Positions 24,856 through 32,576 of a stretch of 64,000 nucleotides of DNA are shown here, piece after piece. The position numbers were made by a program, and so were the translations under genes. The notes beneath the pieces are model-generated. The model was not told where the DNA came from. It was given only the letters and a program-made list of their open reading frames with translations, and did no database searches. Source of the stretch: Solihabitans fulvus (GTDB lineage Bacteria > Actinomycetota > Actinomycetes > Mycobacteriales > Pseudonocardiaceae). Numbering within the stretch: the stretch's first letter is position 1; each line of letters opens with the position of its first letter. The stretch lies in assembly GCF_008386585.1 (NCBI RefSeq), contig NZ_VUOB01000063.1:1-64000 (forward strand), given 5' to 3'.

Positions 24856-25443
24856 TCACGGGTTCTGCGCCTCCTTCGGACGCGGAGCCGCCGGGGTGCC
24901 GGAGTGGCGGCTCGCCGGCCTGAAATGGCTCAGGCGCAGGAGATGTGGCGGTATCGCGGTGTGGGGTCGGGCCCTGGGGACCGGCGACTTCCGCGTGGCA
25001 GCGGCCAGCACCAGACCGGCGGCGATCAGGACGACGTCCTTGATGACGTACTGGCCGGCCAGCGTCGGCTCGAGCGGATGCGTCCAGATCTCCCCTGGCA
25101 CCAGGACAAGCGACGACATCGCGCCGGCCATCTGGACGAAGAACACCGTCAGCGTGAGGCGCGGCCAGAGGCCGGTGAGGAAACCGAGTCCTATCAACGT
25201 CTCCATCAACGCCAGCAGCGGCTGGGACACGCCAGGCGGGACCAGGTCGAAGGTGATGATCGACATGGCACGGGTGGCCAGTTCCACGGCGGGGCTCATG
25301 CCCGCGAAGAACTTCAGCATGCCGAACCACACGAACACGACGCCGAGGCACAGCCGTAACAGCGTGAGGCTGTGCGAACAACACCATGCCCCGACCCCGG
25401 CGGACAGGGATCTGAGACCATCGAACGACTTGTTGAGGCTCAT
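24856..25443 (-). CDS. DoxX-family membrane protein
   Basis: 195 residues with four helices: LTLLRLCLGVVFVWFGMLKFFAGMSP, LLALMETLIGLGFLTGLWP, LTLTVFFVQMAGAMSSLVLVP and QYVIKDVVLIAAGLVLA. These match DoxX/DUF417-type proteins, linked in several bacteria to thiol or quinone redox processes. The last 50 residues are Pro/Arg-rich and probably disordered. The gene converges with the Rieske gene and has a copy of the same promoter element upstream, so the three genes may form one redox module. Confidence 0.8.
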   Translation of the reverse strand: MSLNKSFDGLRSLSAGVGAWCCSHSLTLLRLCLGVVFVWFGMLKFFAGMSPAVELATRAMSIITFDLVPPGVSQPLLALMETLIGLGFLTGLWPRLTLTVFFVQMAGAMSSLVLVPGEIWTHPLEPTLAGQYVIKDVVLIAAGLVLAAATRKSPVPRARPHTAIPPHLLRLSHFRPASRHSGTPAAPRPKEAQNP

Positions 25444-25827
25444 GCGCTGGTTCCTGTTCTGCTAGGGAACCTGCCCGACCGTCACGTGGTGCGCGCAGTC
25501 ACAGGAGGGCAGTTCATGGCGGACCGGACGGGAGTGGCGTCCCCGTCTCGGAGACGAACGTGAACTGGGCAGCGTCGGGCAGCGCCTCGACAGCCGGCGT
25601 CACGCGGGTCTTGCTCGACCACGGGACGGTGGGCTCACCCTCTCGGTGAGCCGCAGCGTCCCGGGCGCCGTGACACGGGTCGGCAGCCCTCGACGGCGCA
25701 CATCAGCGCGCCCGCGTGTCATCTCGTCCATGGCATTCATCGCAACCTCGCCAGCAGGGGTTGGGTCGGTTCGCGCGTTACGACCAGAATTGTCCAGACC
25801 GACTGGAAAACGCACACGGACCAGAAG

Positions 25828-25868
25828 GGCTTAGGCGGACCCGGATCCCCTAAGCGGATCCGGATCCT
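25828..25868 (-). promoter_or_regulatory. Shared promoter element, copy facing the DoxX gene
   Basis: Read on the minus strand it has ATCCGCTTAG and GTCCGCCTAAG about 20 bases apart, with GGATCC between, the same design as at 22330-22361. It lies about 390 bases before the DoxX start. The + strand shows it as two imperfect repeats built on CGGATCCGGATCC. Confidence 0.45.
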
Positions 25869-25897
25869 TTGGAGGGTGCGCCGCCGCCTCGAGCGCT

Positions 25898-25942
25898 AGG
25901 TGTCAACCCAGGTTGACACCTGCCCGCACAGCTACCTAGATT
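25898..25942 (+). promoter_or_regulatory. Promoter with overlapping operator for kinase gene
   Basis: TTGACA (25913-25918) and TAGATT (25937-25942) with an 18-base spacer form a good -35/-10 pair. Transcription should start near 25949, which is also the ATG, so the mRNA is probably leaderless. AGGTGTCAAC-CCAG-GTTGACACCT (25898-25921) is a perfect 10-bp inverted repeat that covers the -35 box and would suit a repressor. Confidence 0.55.
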
Positions 25943-25948
25943 GACGCG

Positions 25949-26983
25949 ATGCGCCTCAGATCGACACGGTTGTTCGGTGCGGAGCTGCGGGCCGAGCTAG
26001 GCACCCCGACCCGGTTGCGAAAGCTGCCGAGCAGTCCCCGTTCCCGGGTGTGGCGGGCCGAGCTGAACGGCGTCCCCGCAGTGATCAAACAGGTCGTCGG
26101 CGGCCAGGATCCCGGTGTGCGGTTCGACCGCGAGGTCACCGCGCTCCGGCTCGCCGCCCGCGCCGATCCGCCCCTGGTTCCCGCGATCCTCGGCGTCGAC
26201 CCCGACCGGCGAATCCTGGTGCTGGCGCGCGTGGACGCCCAGCGCCCACCCGAGGACTGGGTGGTGGACTACGCGGCCGGGCTGGCCCGGCTGCACGCGA
26301 CCACCTCCGCCGCCGACCTCGGCAGCCTTCCCCGCTGGACCGCGCCGGGCGCGCACGACGTCGCGGCCTTCCTAGACCTGGCCCGCGCGCTGGAAACACC
26401 GGTGTCGCCCAAGGCTTCCGCCGAACTCGACGGTCTGCTGAACCGGCTCGACCGCCAGGCCGGGCACGCGCTGCTGCACGGGGATCCCTGTTACGGCAAC
26501 GACCTGCACACCGCCGAAGGGGTCCGGTTCGTCGACTTCGAACAGGCGTCGCTCGGCAACGGACTCACCGAACTGGCCTACCTGCGCATCGGCTTCCCCA
26601 CCTGCTGGTGCGTCACCGCGCCGACGGAACCCTTGCTGCGCAAGGCCGAGAACGCCTACCGCGATGCCTGGCGCGCCGTGACCGCCACCGATCTCGACGG
26701 CGACCTCACTGACGCATGCGCAGGCTGGCTGATCCGAGGCAGCGCGCTGGTCGAACGAGCGTGCCGCGACGGAACCGACTACCTGGCGAGGATCCCGCAC
26801 CAGGACTGGCAGTGGGGCACCGCGACAGCCCGGCAACGGCTGCTCCACCGCCTAACCGTCGTAGCCCAACAAGCCACGCCCACGGCCGAGTTGACCACCG
26901 TAGGCACCCTCTGCGCAGCGATGCGCGACACCCTCCTAACCCGCTGGCCCACCCTCCAACCACTACCCGCAACCCGCCCCTAA
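25949..26983 (+). CDS. APH/choline-kinase-like phosphotransferase
   Basis: 344 residues. Features of the aminoglycoside phosphotransferase superfamily: an N-terminal lobe with VWRAELNGVPAVIKQVVGG (Lys for ATP), then the catalytic loop LLHGDPCYGND and the metal site RFVDFEQASLGNGLTELAYLRI. A Cys-rich patch (FPTCWCVTAP) follows. Such enzymes phosphorylate small molecules, sometimes antibiotics; the natural substrate here is unknown. The start lies at the expected transcription start, with no ribosome site, so translation is probably leaderless. It converges with the quinone oxidoreductase gene. Confidence 0.78.
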   Translation: MRLRSTRLFGAELRAELGTPTRLRKLPSSPRSRVWRAELNGVPAVIKQVVGGQDPGVRFDREVTALRLAARADPPLVPAILGVDPDRRILVLARVDAQRPPEDWVVDYAAGLARLHATTSAADLGSLPRWTAPGAHDVAAFLDLARALETPVSPKASAELDGLLNRLDRQAGHALLHGDPCYGNDLHTAEGVRFVDFEQASLGNGLTELAYLRIGFPTCWCVTAPTEPLLRKAENAYRDAWRAVTATDLDGDLTDACAGWLIRGSALVERACRDGTDYLARIPHQDWQWGTATARQRLLHRLTVVAQQATPTAELTTVGTLCAAMRDTLLTRWPTLQPLPATRP

Positions 26984-27051
26984 AACCACCCCACAGACCG
27001 CGCCTCACCCCCGTAACCCATCAACGGGCCTTTTCGGGGCGGCGCTGCTGG

Positions 27052-28014
27052 TTACGGGAGCACGACGAGGCGCTTGCCGCGCATGTCGGTTCGCTGCCAG
27101 GCGGTCTCGATGTCGCTGAGCGGGACGGTCTCCACGTCGAAGGTGAGTTCGCCGGATCGCGTCCACTGCACGATCCGGCCGAGCACCTCGGCCATGGTGT
27201 CCGGGCCCAGTCCCTTGGCCGAGCCGTAGATCTCCACCCCGGAGGTACGCACACTCTCCGCGGCCAGCGCCAAGGTGGCCCCGGCCACCTCACCGACCTG
27301 AATGACCCGGGTCGGCTTCTTGGGGAACGCAAACGAATCCGGGACCAGTGAGCGCAGCAGGATTTCGGTGGGGCGACCCCACAGGTAGTCCACGACGACG
27401 TCGTAGCCGTCCCCCCTGGCATCGGTGAACGCCCGCACCAGTTCCTCATCGGACACCGTCGTGTTGATCACCGTGTCGGCGCCGAGATCCCGCACCTCGC
27501 GCAACTGGTCCTCGTCACGACCGGTCGCCACGATCCGCCCGGCGCCCGACAGTCGAGCCAACTGGACCGCGAGCCGGCCGCCGAACCCGGTAGCGCCCTG
27601 TACCAACACCGTCTCGCCAGCAGCGAAACCCGCAGCGGTCGTGATCGACATGCCGGTGAAGGCCGCGCCCAGCACAGTCGCGACGACCGGCTCGATGCCC
27701 TCGGCGATCGGCACGACGGCATTGCTGGCCACCACGGTCTTCTCGGCCAGCGCACCGTAGGGCAAGCGTGGGTTACCGAACCCGACCAGCGTGCCATCGG
27801 CCAGGGCGCCAACGCCGTCGAAGGCCGGGATCACCGGGAACTGGGCAACATAGTTCTTGCTGGCATAGTGCGTGCCGGCCGCGATCGCCTTGTCGACGTT
27901 CTCGACCGCGACCGCCCGCACCGAGATGAGTACCTCGTCGTCGCCGGGCACCGGGTCCGGGAAGTCCTCATACCGGGGCACGCCACCGGCCTCGTGCAAC
28001 ACCGCAGCCTTCAT
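27052..28014 (-). CDS. Zinc-independent quinone oxidoreductase / MDR-family dehydrogenase
   Basis: 320 residues from ATG 28014, with GGAG upstream. Medium-chain reductase fold: MKAAVLHEAGGVPRYEDFPDPVPGDDEVLI at the N-terminus, then ETVLVQGATGFGGRLAVQLARLSGAGRIVATGRDEDQL for NADPH and GYDVVVDYLWG. The zinc-binding Cys and His of alcohol dehydrogenases are missing, so it belongs to the quinone oxidoreductase type. The ATG overlaps the stop of the His-rich small gene, and both lie behind the tetO-like operators. It may reduce or detoxify an electrophilic ligand sensed by the divergent TetR protein. Confidence 0.85.
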   Translation of the reverse strand: MKAAVLHEAGGVPRYEDFPDPVPGDDEVLISVRAVAVENVDKAIAAGTHYASKNYVAQFPVIPAFDGVGALADGTLVGFGNPRLPYGALAEKTVVASNAVVPIAEGIEPVVATVLGAAFTGMSITTAAGFAAGETVLVQGATGFGGRLAVQLARLSGAGRIVATGRDEDQLREVRDLGADTVINTTVSDEELVRAFTDARGDGYDVVVDYLWGRPTEILLRSLVPDSFAFPKKPTRVIQVGEVAGATLALAAESVRTSGVEIYGSAKGLGPDTMAEVLGRIVQWTRSGELTFDVETVPLSDIETAWQRTDMRGKRLVVLP

Positions 28015-28259
28015 CACAGCTCCTGGCCGAAGACCGAGGCGATCCACCGCTGCCAGGCCGCCAGCACGCGCGGCCGACGGGCGGGCGAGTGGTTCCACCT
28101 GCCGTTCCGCGCATGGTGGTGCGCGACGGAGTGATGCCGCGCGCGGCCGTGGTGCGTCGTGCCCTGATGCCCGGCTGGGTGCTCGACGTGAGCGGGAACC
28201 CCGGGAATGCGATGCATCGCCGAATGTGCCAGGTCGCGGAACGTGTGCTGGGCTGTCAT
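28014..28259 (-). CDS. His-rich small protein, 81 aa
   Basis: Starts at ATG 28259 with GGAGAGG nine bases upstream (an ATG at 28268 touches the ribosome site and is less likely). It contains 14 or so histidines in HVEHPAGHQGTTHHGRARHHSVAHHHARNGRWNHS, and an ordered-looking end RVLAAWQRWIASVFGQEL. It could bind metal, but no defined motif is present. The stop TGA overlaps the ATG of the quinone oxidoreductase gene, so the two are coupled and the frame is likely to be real. Confidence 0.55.
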   Translation of the reverse strand: MTAQHTFRDLAHSAMHRIPGVPAHVEHPAGHQGTTHHGRARHHSVAHHHARNGRWNHSPARRPRVLAAWQRWIASVFGQEL

Positions 28260-28277
28260 TGTCGTCATCCTCTCCGT

Positions 28278-28316
28278 TCTCTATCACCGATAGGGAGACT
28301 CTATCACTGATAGGCT
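28278..28316. promoter_or_regulatory. Two tandem tetO-like operators
   Basis: TCTCTATCACCGATAGGGA (28278-28296) matches the classical Tn10 tetO2 sequence at 18 of 19 positions. A second site, CTCTATCACTGATAGG (28299-28314), lies 20 bases on, two helical turns away. Both sit between the divergent TetR gene and the His-rich/quinone oxidoreductase pair, as tetO does between tetR and tetA. Confidence 0.85.
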
Positions 28317-28336
28317 GCGTGTGGGAGGTGCAATCA

Positions 28337-29005
28337 GTGACGTTGGACAGGCAGCAGATCGTCACGGAGGCCATCGCACTGCTGGACGCGGACGGCCTGG
28401 ACGGGGTGACGCTACGCAAACTCGCCGCGCGGCTGGGCGTGCGGCAGCCCACCCTCTACTGGCATCTGCCCAACAAGGCCGCCCTCATCACCGCGATCGC
28501 CGATGCCATCCTCGAGCAACACTTTCCGGAGATGGCACCACCAGAACCCGGGCAACGATGGCAGGACTGGCTGATCGGCCTGGCCGAGCGGTTGCGCCGC
28601 GCGCTGCTGGCCCACCCCGACGGCGCCCGGGTCATCTCGATCTCCCAGCTGTCCCTGCGAATGGCCGCGATCTCCGAACTCGCGTTCAGCACCCTGGTCT
28701 CCTGCGGCGTCTCGTTGCGGCAGGCCCGCCTGATCGTGCTGACGGTGGAGCACTTCACCGTGGGCCATGTCCTGGAGGAGCAGGCCCCCCGTCCGGATGT
28801 GGATGCGGCGCCGGGTTTCGATATGGCCGCCTTCACCCAGACGTACCCGACTGTGGTTGCTGCGATCACCGAATACTTCCAACACGATCACACCGTCGAC
28901 GACCTGTTCCGCGACTGCCTGAATGTGATCATCGAGGGCGCGACGACATCCAGCCGTCGTCCGGACGGACCGCCTTCCACGCCCATCACGCCTGGACCGC
29001 CATGA
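28337..29005 (+). CDS. TetR repressor of the classical (Tn10-like) type
   Basis: 222 residues from the GTG at 28337, with GGGAGG eight bases upstream. It resembles Tn10 TetR along its length: LDRQQIVTEAIALLDADGLDGVTLRKLAARLGVRQPTLYWHLPNKAALI. The recognition helix QPTLYWH equals that of TetR(B), which explains the tetO-like operators. In the core, LTVEHFTVGHVLEEQ aligns with the TetR helix GHFTLGCVLEDQ. The region that coordinates Mg-tetracycline is not well conserved, so the ligand may be different. It faces a quinone oxidoreductase rather than an efflux pump and probably represses itself and that unit. Confidence 0.88.
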   Translation: MTLDRQQIVTEAIALLDADGLDGVTLRKLAARLGVRQPTLYWHLPNKAALITAIADAILEQHFPEMAPPEPGQRWQDWLIGLAERLRRALLAHPDGARVISISQLSLRMAAISELAFSTLVSCGVSLRQARLIVLTVEHFTVGHVLEEQAPRPDVDAAPGFDMAAFTQTYPTVVAAITEYFQHDHTVDDLFRDCLNVIIEGATTSSRRPDGPPSTPITPGPP

Positions 29006-29238
29006 CCGGCGGGACAGCACGCCGATTCCGCCGGGCTCGACGGACCTCACGTCGAACCGTTGGCTCCGCCGCGGGACCGCTGACTGCCCAACCGCGGGTC
29101 ACGCCCCGGCGCCCTGCTAACGGAGCAAGATCACGTTCGTGGCACCACGTGAAGAAGATCCGCAAGTCCGACTCCGAATGCGCCACCCGCGGCATGAGCG
29201 TGTGTTGCCAGCAGGTATTCACGTCCGTGTGCTCGTTC

Positions 29239-30735
29239 TCAGTCGTAGTGTCGCAGGGATGGCCAGAGTTGTGCCCAAGTGCCGTGCGGTTGCCGGCACT
29301 CGTAGATCGCGGCGTGCTGGTCGATCTCCTGGTTCCGGATGTGATCCGGCATGGTGATGGGCCTGATTTCGTGCACCTCCGACCAGAACCGGTGCAGGTA
29401 GGGAAGCGTGAACTCACCGACGCACAGCACAGTCTCCGGGCTGCCGGACGGCGGTCCCCAGTCGGCGTAGGAGTTCTGCCCGCTGACGACCGGATTGCCC
29501 AGCCCCTCGGAGCGGCCGAGGATGGTGAGCGCGCCGGCTTCGCCGTAGTTGCTGGTGAGGATCGCTGTGCCCGGCGGCATCCTGGCCGCCGCGGTCTCGA
29601 CCTGGGCGACGAACTCGGGCCAGCCGACGGTTTCCATGACCGTGGGGTTGAGCGCACGCAACGCATTCTGGGCGCGGGCCGGCAGCACGGGGTAGCCGAT
29701 CACGACCGCGATCAGTCCTGACAGGACGATGACGGCTGGCCAGCGTAACCGCCTCCGGCCGGCGGTCATCTCGGCGCGCACCGCGCCTGCCGCGAACAGC
29801 GCGATCAGTGCGGGTGCCGGATAGTAGGGCTTGCCGCCGCCGAGGGTGAACACGACGACCGCGGTCGCCATGATCGCCAACGCCCACCGGTGGTCATGTC
29901 CCGGTCCCCAGCCCAGCCGACGAACCCCGAGCACGCACAACACGACGAGCGGCGGGCCCGCCAGCAGCAGCAGCAGAGGCAGCTTCGCCAACGAGCCGAG
30001 CGGCCCACCGGTCCGATCGCTGAGCACCTGCGCCATCGCCAGGTTCGGCCAGCCGTGCCGCGCGTCCCACACCACGTTCGGGACAGCCATGAGGACGGCA
30101 AGGGCGCCCGCGAGCCACGGGCCGGGCGTGCGCAGCGCGTCCCGGTGCCACACCAGGAGGCCGATCGCCACGCCCAGCAGCAGCACGACCACCGTGTCCT
30201 TGTTCTCCAGCCCGATGCCACCGATCACCCCGGCCGGCAACCACGCCGTCGTGGTGCGCAACCGCAGCGCCCTGGCGACGGCGACGAACATCGCTGCCCA
30301 GACCAGCTGGTCGGTCACGGGCGTGCCGAACAGCACCGATGCCGCCACGAACTCCACGCTGGCCGCGACCGCGCCGGCAGCAATGGTCTGGGCACGCGCC
30401 CCGCCCCCGAACTCCGCGGCCAACTTCCCGCCGAGCACGACGCAGCCGGCCTGGCACGCGATCGCGAACACCCGCAGTGGCAGCACGCCGCCGGGCAGCG
30501 CGGCGGCCCAGCGGGCCAGCAACGGGGTCAGGGGCGGCTGGTCGACGTAGCCCCAGGCCGGGTGCCGGCCGGTGATCACGTAGTAGAACTCGTCGCGGTG
30601 CCAGCCATATCGGGTAGCCACCACGAGGTGCACCACGACTGCGACGGCGGCGACGGCGAGCACTGGTCGCCACGCCAGCTTCGGCTGCTGCCGGGCAGCA
30701 TCCACGGTTGTGGCCAGTTCATCGGTCTTATTCAC
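29239..30735 (-). CDS. GT39/ArnT-like membrane glycosyltransferase
   Basis: 498 residues, about 11 membrane helices. It begins with a short cytoplasmic stretch, then the first loop reads VVATRYGWHRDEFYYVITGRHPAWGYVDQPPLTPLLAR, with the Asp-Glu and Asp residues expected for PMT/ArnT enzymes that use polyprenyl-phosphate sugars. The soluble C-terminal part ends QHAAIYECRQPHGTWAQLWPSLRHYD. It probably transfers a sugar to a cell-envelope acceptor. The GTG start overlaps the stop of the upstream TetR gene by four bases, so the pair is an operon and the regulator probably controls its expression. Confidence 0.82.
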   Translation of the reverse strand: MNKTDELATTVDAARQQPKLAWRPVLAVAAVAVVVHLVVATRYGWHRDEFYYVITGRHPAWGYVDQPPLTPLLARWAAALPGGVLPLRVFAIACQAGCVVLGGKLAAEFGGGARAQTIAAGAVAASVEFVAASVLFGTPVTDQLVWAAMFVAVARALRLRTTTAWLPAGVIGGIGLENKDTVVVLLLGVAIGLLVWHRDALRTPGPWLAGALAVLMAVPNVVWDARHGWPNLAMAQVLSDRTGGPLGSLAKLPLLLLLAGPPLVVLCVLGVRRLGWGPGHDHRWALAIMATAVVVFTLGGGKPYYPAPALIALFAAGAVRAEMTAGRRRLRWPAVIVLSGLIAVVIGYPVLPARAQNALRALNPTVMETVGWPEFVAQVETAAARMPPGTAILTSNYGEAGALTILGRSEGLGNPVVSGQNSYADWGPPSGSPETVLCVGEFTLPYLHRFWSEVHEIRPITMPDHIRNQEIDQHAAIYECRQPHGTWAQLWPSLRHYD

Positions 30736-31424
30736 GAGTCCCCCAGGAAGGCGCTGGTCAGGAGGTGGCGGACGGTGACCCGGCACTGGTCGTCGGTCAG
30801 CATCGCGGAGTCGGGGTCGCCCAGCCGGTGCCACGCGAACCAGGCCACGGTTTCGGCGATGAACCGGGCGGCCGTAGCCACGTCGGGCACTTCCCGCAGG
30901 TGACCGGACCGGATGCGCTTGCGCAGGTAGCTGTTCAGGGCGTCGAAGTGGCCCCGACGGCGCTGCACGAACCAGAACTGGAACATCTCCGGCAGTTCGC
31001 GGGCGCACTGCGCGACGAGCGCGAGAACGTCCTTGTTGTCTTCGATGAAGCTGTAGAGCTCGTCGACGATCTCGCCGAACTCCTCGCGGACCGTGTGGAT
31101 CCGCCGCCGGGTCAACGCGGCGGCCAGCCTCGGGAACCCTTCGGCCTCCGTCCACCGGCGAGCCAGCGCGACGATCTCCTCCTCGGCGGACAGTTGCACC
31201 GGCGTGTCCAGGCCGTTCAGCAGGTCCGGGCCGATCGACCAGGCCAGCGCGACGTAAAGCAGTGCTTCCTTGCTCTGTACGTAGGTGTAAAGCGCGCCGT
31301 GGCTGAGGCCAAGCGCTTTCGACACGTCGGAGATGCCGGTCTCCCGATAGCCGCGCTGGGTGAACACTCGCGCGGCCGTCTCGGCGATGTCCGCCAGCGA
31401 CCGCGTGGCCACTCGTCCTGCCAT
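30732..31424 (-). CDS. TetR-family regulator
   Basis: 230 residues. The N-terminal helix-turn-helix is standard: ADIAETAARVFTQRGYRETGISDVSKALGLSHGALYTYVQSKEALLYVAL. The ligand domain has several aromatics (FWFVQRRRGHFDALNSYLRKR). The start ATG has AGGAAAGG upstream. A perfect 15-bp palindrome lies 18 bases before it and is the probable self-operator. It is coupled to the membrane glycosyltransferase gene. Confidence 0.87.
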   Translation of the reverse strand: MAGRVATRSLADIAETAARVFTQRGYRETGISDVSKALGLSHGALYTYVQSKEALLYVALAWSIGPDLLNGLDTPVQLSAEEEIVALARRWTEAEGFPRLAAALTRRRIHTVREEFGEIVDELYSFIEDNKDVLALVAQCARELPEMFQFWFVQRRRGHFDALNSYLRKRIRSGHLREVPDVATAARFIAETVAWFAWHRLGDPDSAMLTDDQCRVTVRHLLTSAFLGDS

Positions 31425-31441
31425 GGCCGCAGCCTTTCCTA

Positions 31442-31456
31442 ACTGACTCAGTCAGT
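31442..31456. promoter_or_regulatory. Palindromic operator of TetR gene
   Basis: ACTGACTCAGTCAGT is a perfect 15-bp palindrome, 18 bases before the ATG of the TetR gene. This position and symmetry are typical of TetR self-repression sites. Confidence 0.65.
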
Positions 31457-32059
31457 CAAGTTTGCGACGAGTGGGAGGGCAGGGATCGGGTCGCCCCAGC
31501 AACGGAAGCCGGCGGCCGGCCGAACGTCCGCTCATCGGCAGTAGAGGACGTTCGAGCCGGGTAGGCGCCGACGTCGCAGGACGACGCACGCACTGGTCGG
31601 TCCAGAGACCGCCGGCCATCCACGACCGTGGTGACAGCGCCCGCCTGGTCCTCGTCTCCGGCGGGGAATAGCGCACGGTCGGAATAAGTGCCCTCCACCA
31701 GTAATCAAGCACCTCAAACGCGGTTGTCTGAGCAGCCAACGAGACGCCGACGGGAACCCCTACCGGTGCGGCACACACCAACGGACCGATGGAATCCCCG
31801 ACGTCAACGGACACCCTTGGAAGCTCACGTCACGCCAGTTCCGCAGAACGCTCGCGTGGTTCATCGCGCGCCGCCCCGGAGGCGCGATCGCGGGTGCTAT
31901 TCACTACCGCCACTTGAGCATTCACATGTTTGAGGGCTACGCGGGAACCTCAGATTCAGGCTTCCGGGCTGAGGTGGAGGCCGAGCAGGCCCTGGCGCGC
32001 GGTCAAACGGCCCGAGCGCCCCACCCATCAAACGGCCAGAGCGTCAACCACACACGACC
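31457..32059. other. Spacer of about 600 bases without a recognisable gene
   Basis: Base composition is lower in GC and codon patterns are irregular in all frames. Short open frames exist on both strands (for example 31452-31814 on the minus strand), but none has a ribosome site, good codon bias or a known motif. It may be remnant DNA of a lost gene. Confidence 0.4.
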
Positions 32060-32431
32060 CTAGGGCCGCGTCAGAGCGGCGCGCACGATTCGCAGCGCCT
32101 CCTCCGCGTCCAGTCCAAGCCCCAGCACCGTCGACGCATAGTGCTCAGCCGCCCGTCGCGCCCGTTCCAGGCTGTGGTCGCCGCCCGCCGAGACGAACGT
32201 CCCGGCCCGTCCGCGCGTCTCGATCAGCCCGGCCTCCTCCAACTCCCGGTACGCCCGCGCGACGGTGTTCGCGGCCAGGCCGAGGTCGGCGGCGAACTGG
32301 CGCACCGTGGGCAGCCGAAGGCCGACGGCGAGGCTGTGGTCGGCGATGCCGGCGGCGAGTTGCGCGCGCACCTGCTCGAACGGCGGGACGGCGGACTGCT
32401 GGTCGATGCTGACGGCCGGCTGCGTAGGCAC
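32060..32431 (-). CDS. GntR-family regulator, YtrA type
   Basis: 123 residues from the GTG at 32431. A GntR helix-turn-helix fills most of it: PPFEQVRAQLAAGIADHSLAVGLRLPTVRQFAADLGLAANTVARAYRELEEAGLIETRGRAGTFVSAGG. Only about 40 residues follow it, too few for a FadR- or HutC-type ligand domain, so it belongs to the short YtrA subfamily, which often controls transporters. It diverges from the CtpE-type ATPase gene and may regulate it. The start is not firm because no strong ribosome site is visible. Confidence 0.78.
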   Translation of the reverse strand: MPTQPAVSIDQQSAVPPFEQVRAQLAAGIADHSLAVGLRLPTVRQFAADLGLAANTVARAYRELEEAGLIETRGRAGTFVSAGGDHSLERARRAAEHYASTVLGLGLDAEEALRIVRAALTRP

Positions 32432-32576
32432 GGCACCACGGTATCGGCCGCCACCACCCAGCCGCCTCTCCCCGCACCCTCCCCGCAACGGAAGAACCCC
32501 GGCCGCCTCTCCCCGCAACGGGTGAACCCGATGGGCGGTTTAGCCCCGCTTGTCCTGGTCGATCTAGTCTCGGGAC

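Larger units (their letters stand above)
25444..25948. other. Spacer of about 500 bases without a firm gene
   Basis: No convincing protein gene. A 15-codon frame at 25516-25563 begins with an ATG that has AGGAGGG six bases upstream and could be a leader peptide. GCTCACC-CTCTC-GGTGAGC at about 25632-25650 is a small hairpin. A 71-codon minus-strand frame (25600-25815) has poor codon use and no homology that I recognise. The shared promoter element and the promoter of the kinase gene lie at the right end. Confidence 0.4.

Noticed and set aside
25600..25815. 71-codon minus-strand frame
   Set aside because: Poor codon pattern, no clear ribosome site and no known motif.
28337..29005. Tetracycline resistance locus
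   Set aside because: The regulator and operators are TetR-like, but no efflux pump or ribosome protection gene is in the window, so resistance cannot be claimed.
31452..31814. 120-codon minus-strand frame in the gap after the TetR gene
   Set aside because: No ribosome site, biased composition and no recognisable family.
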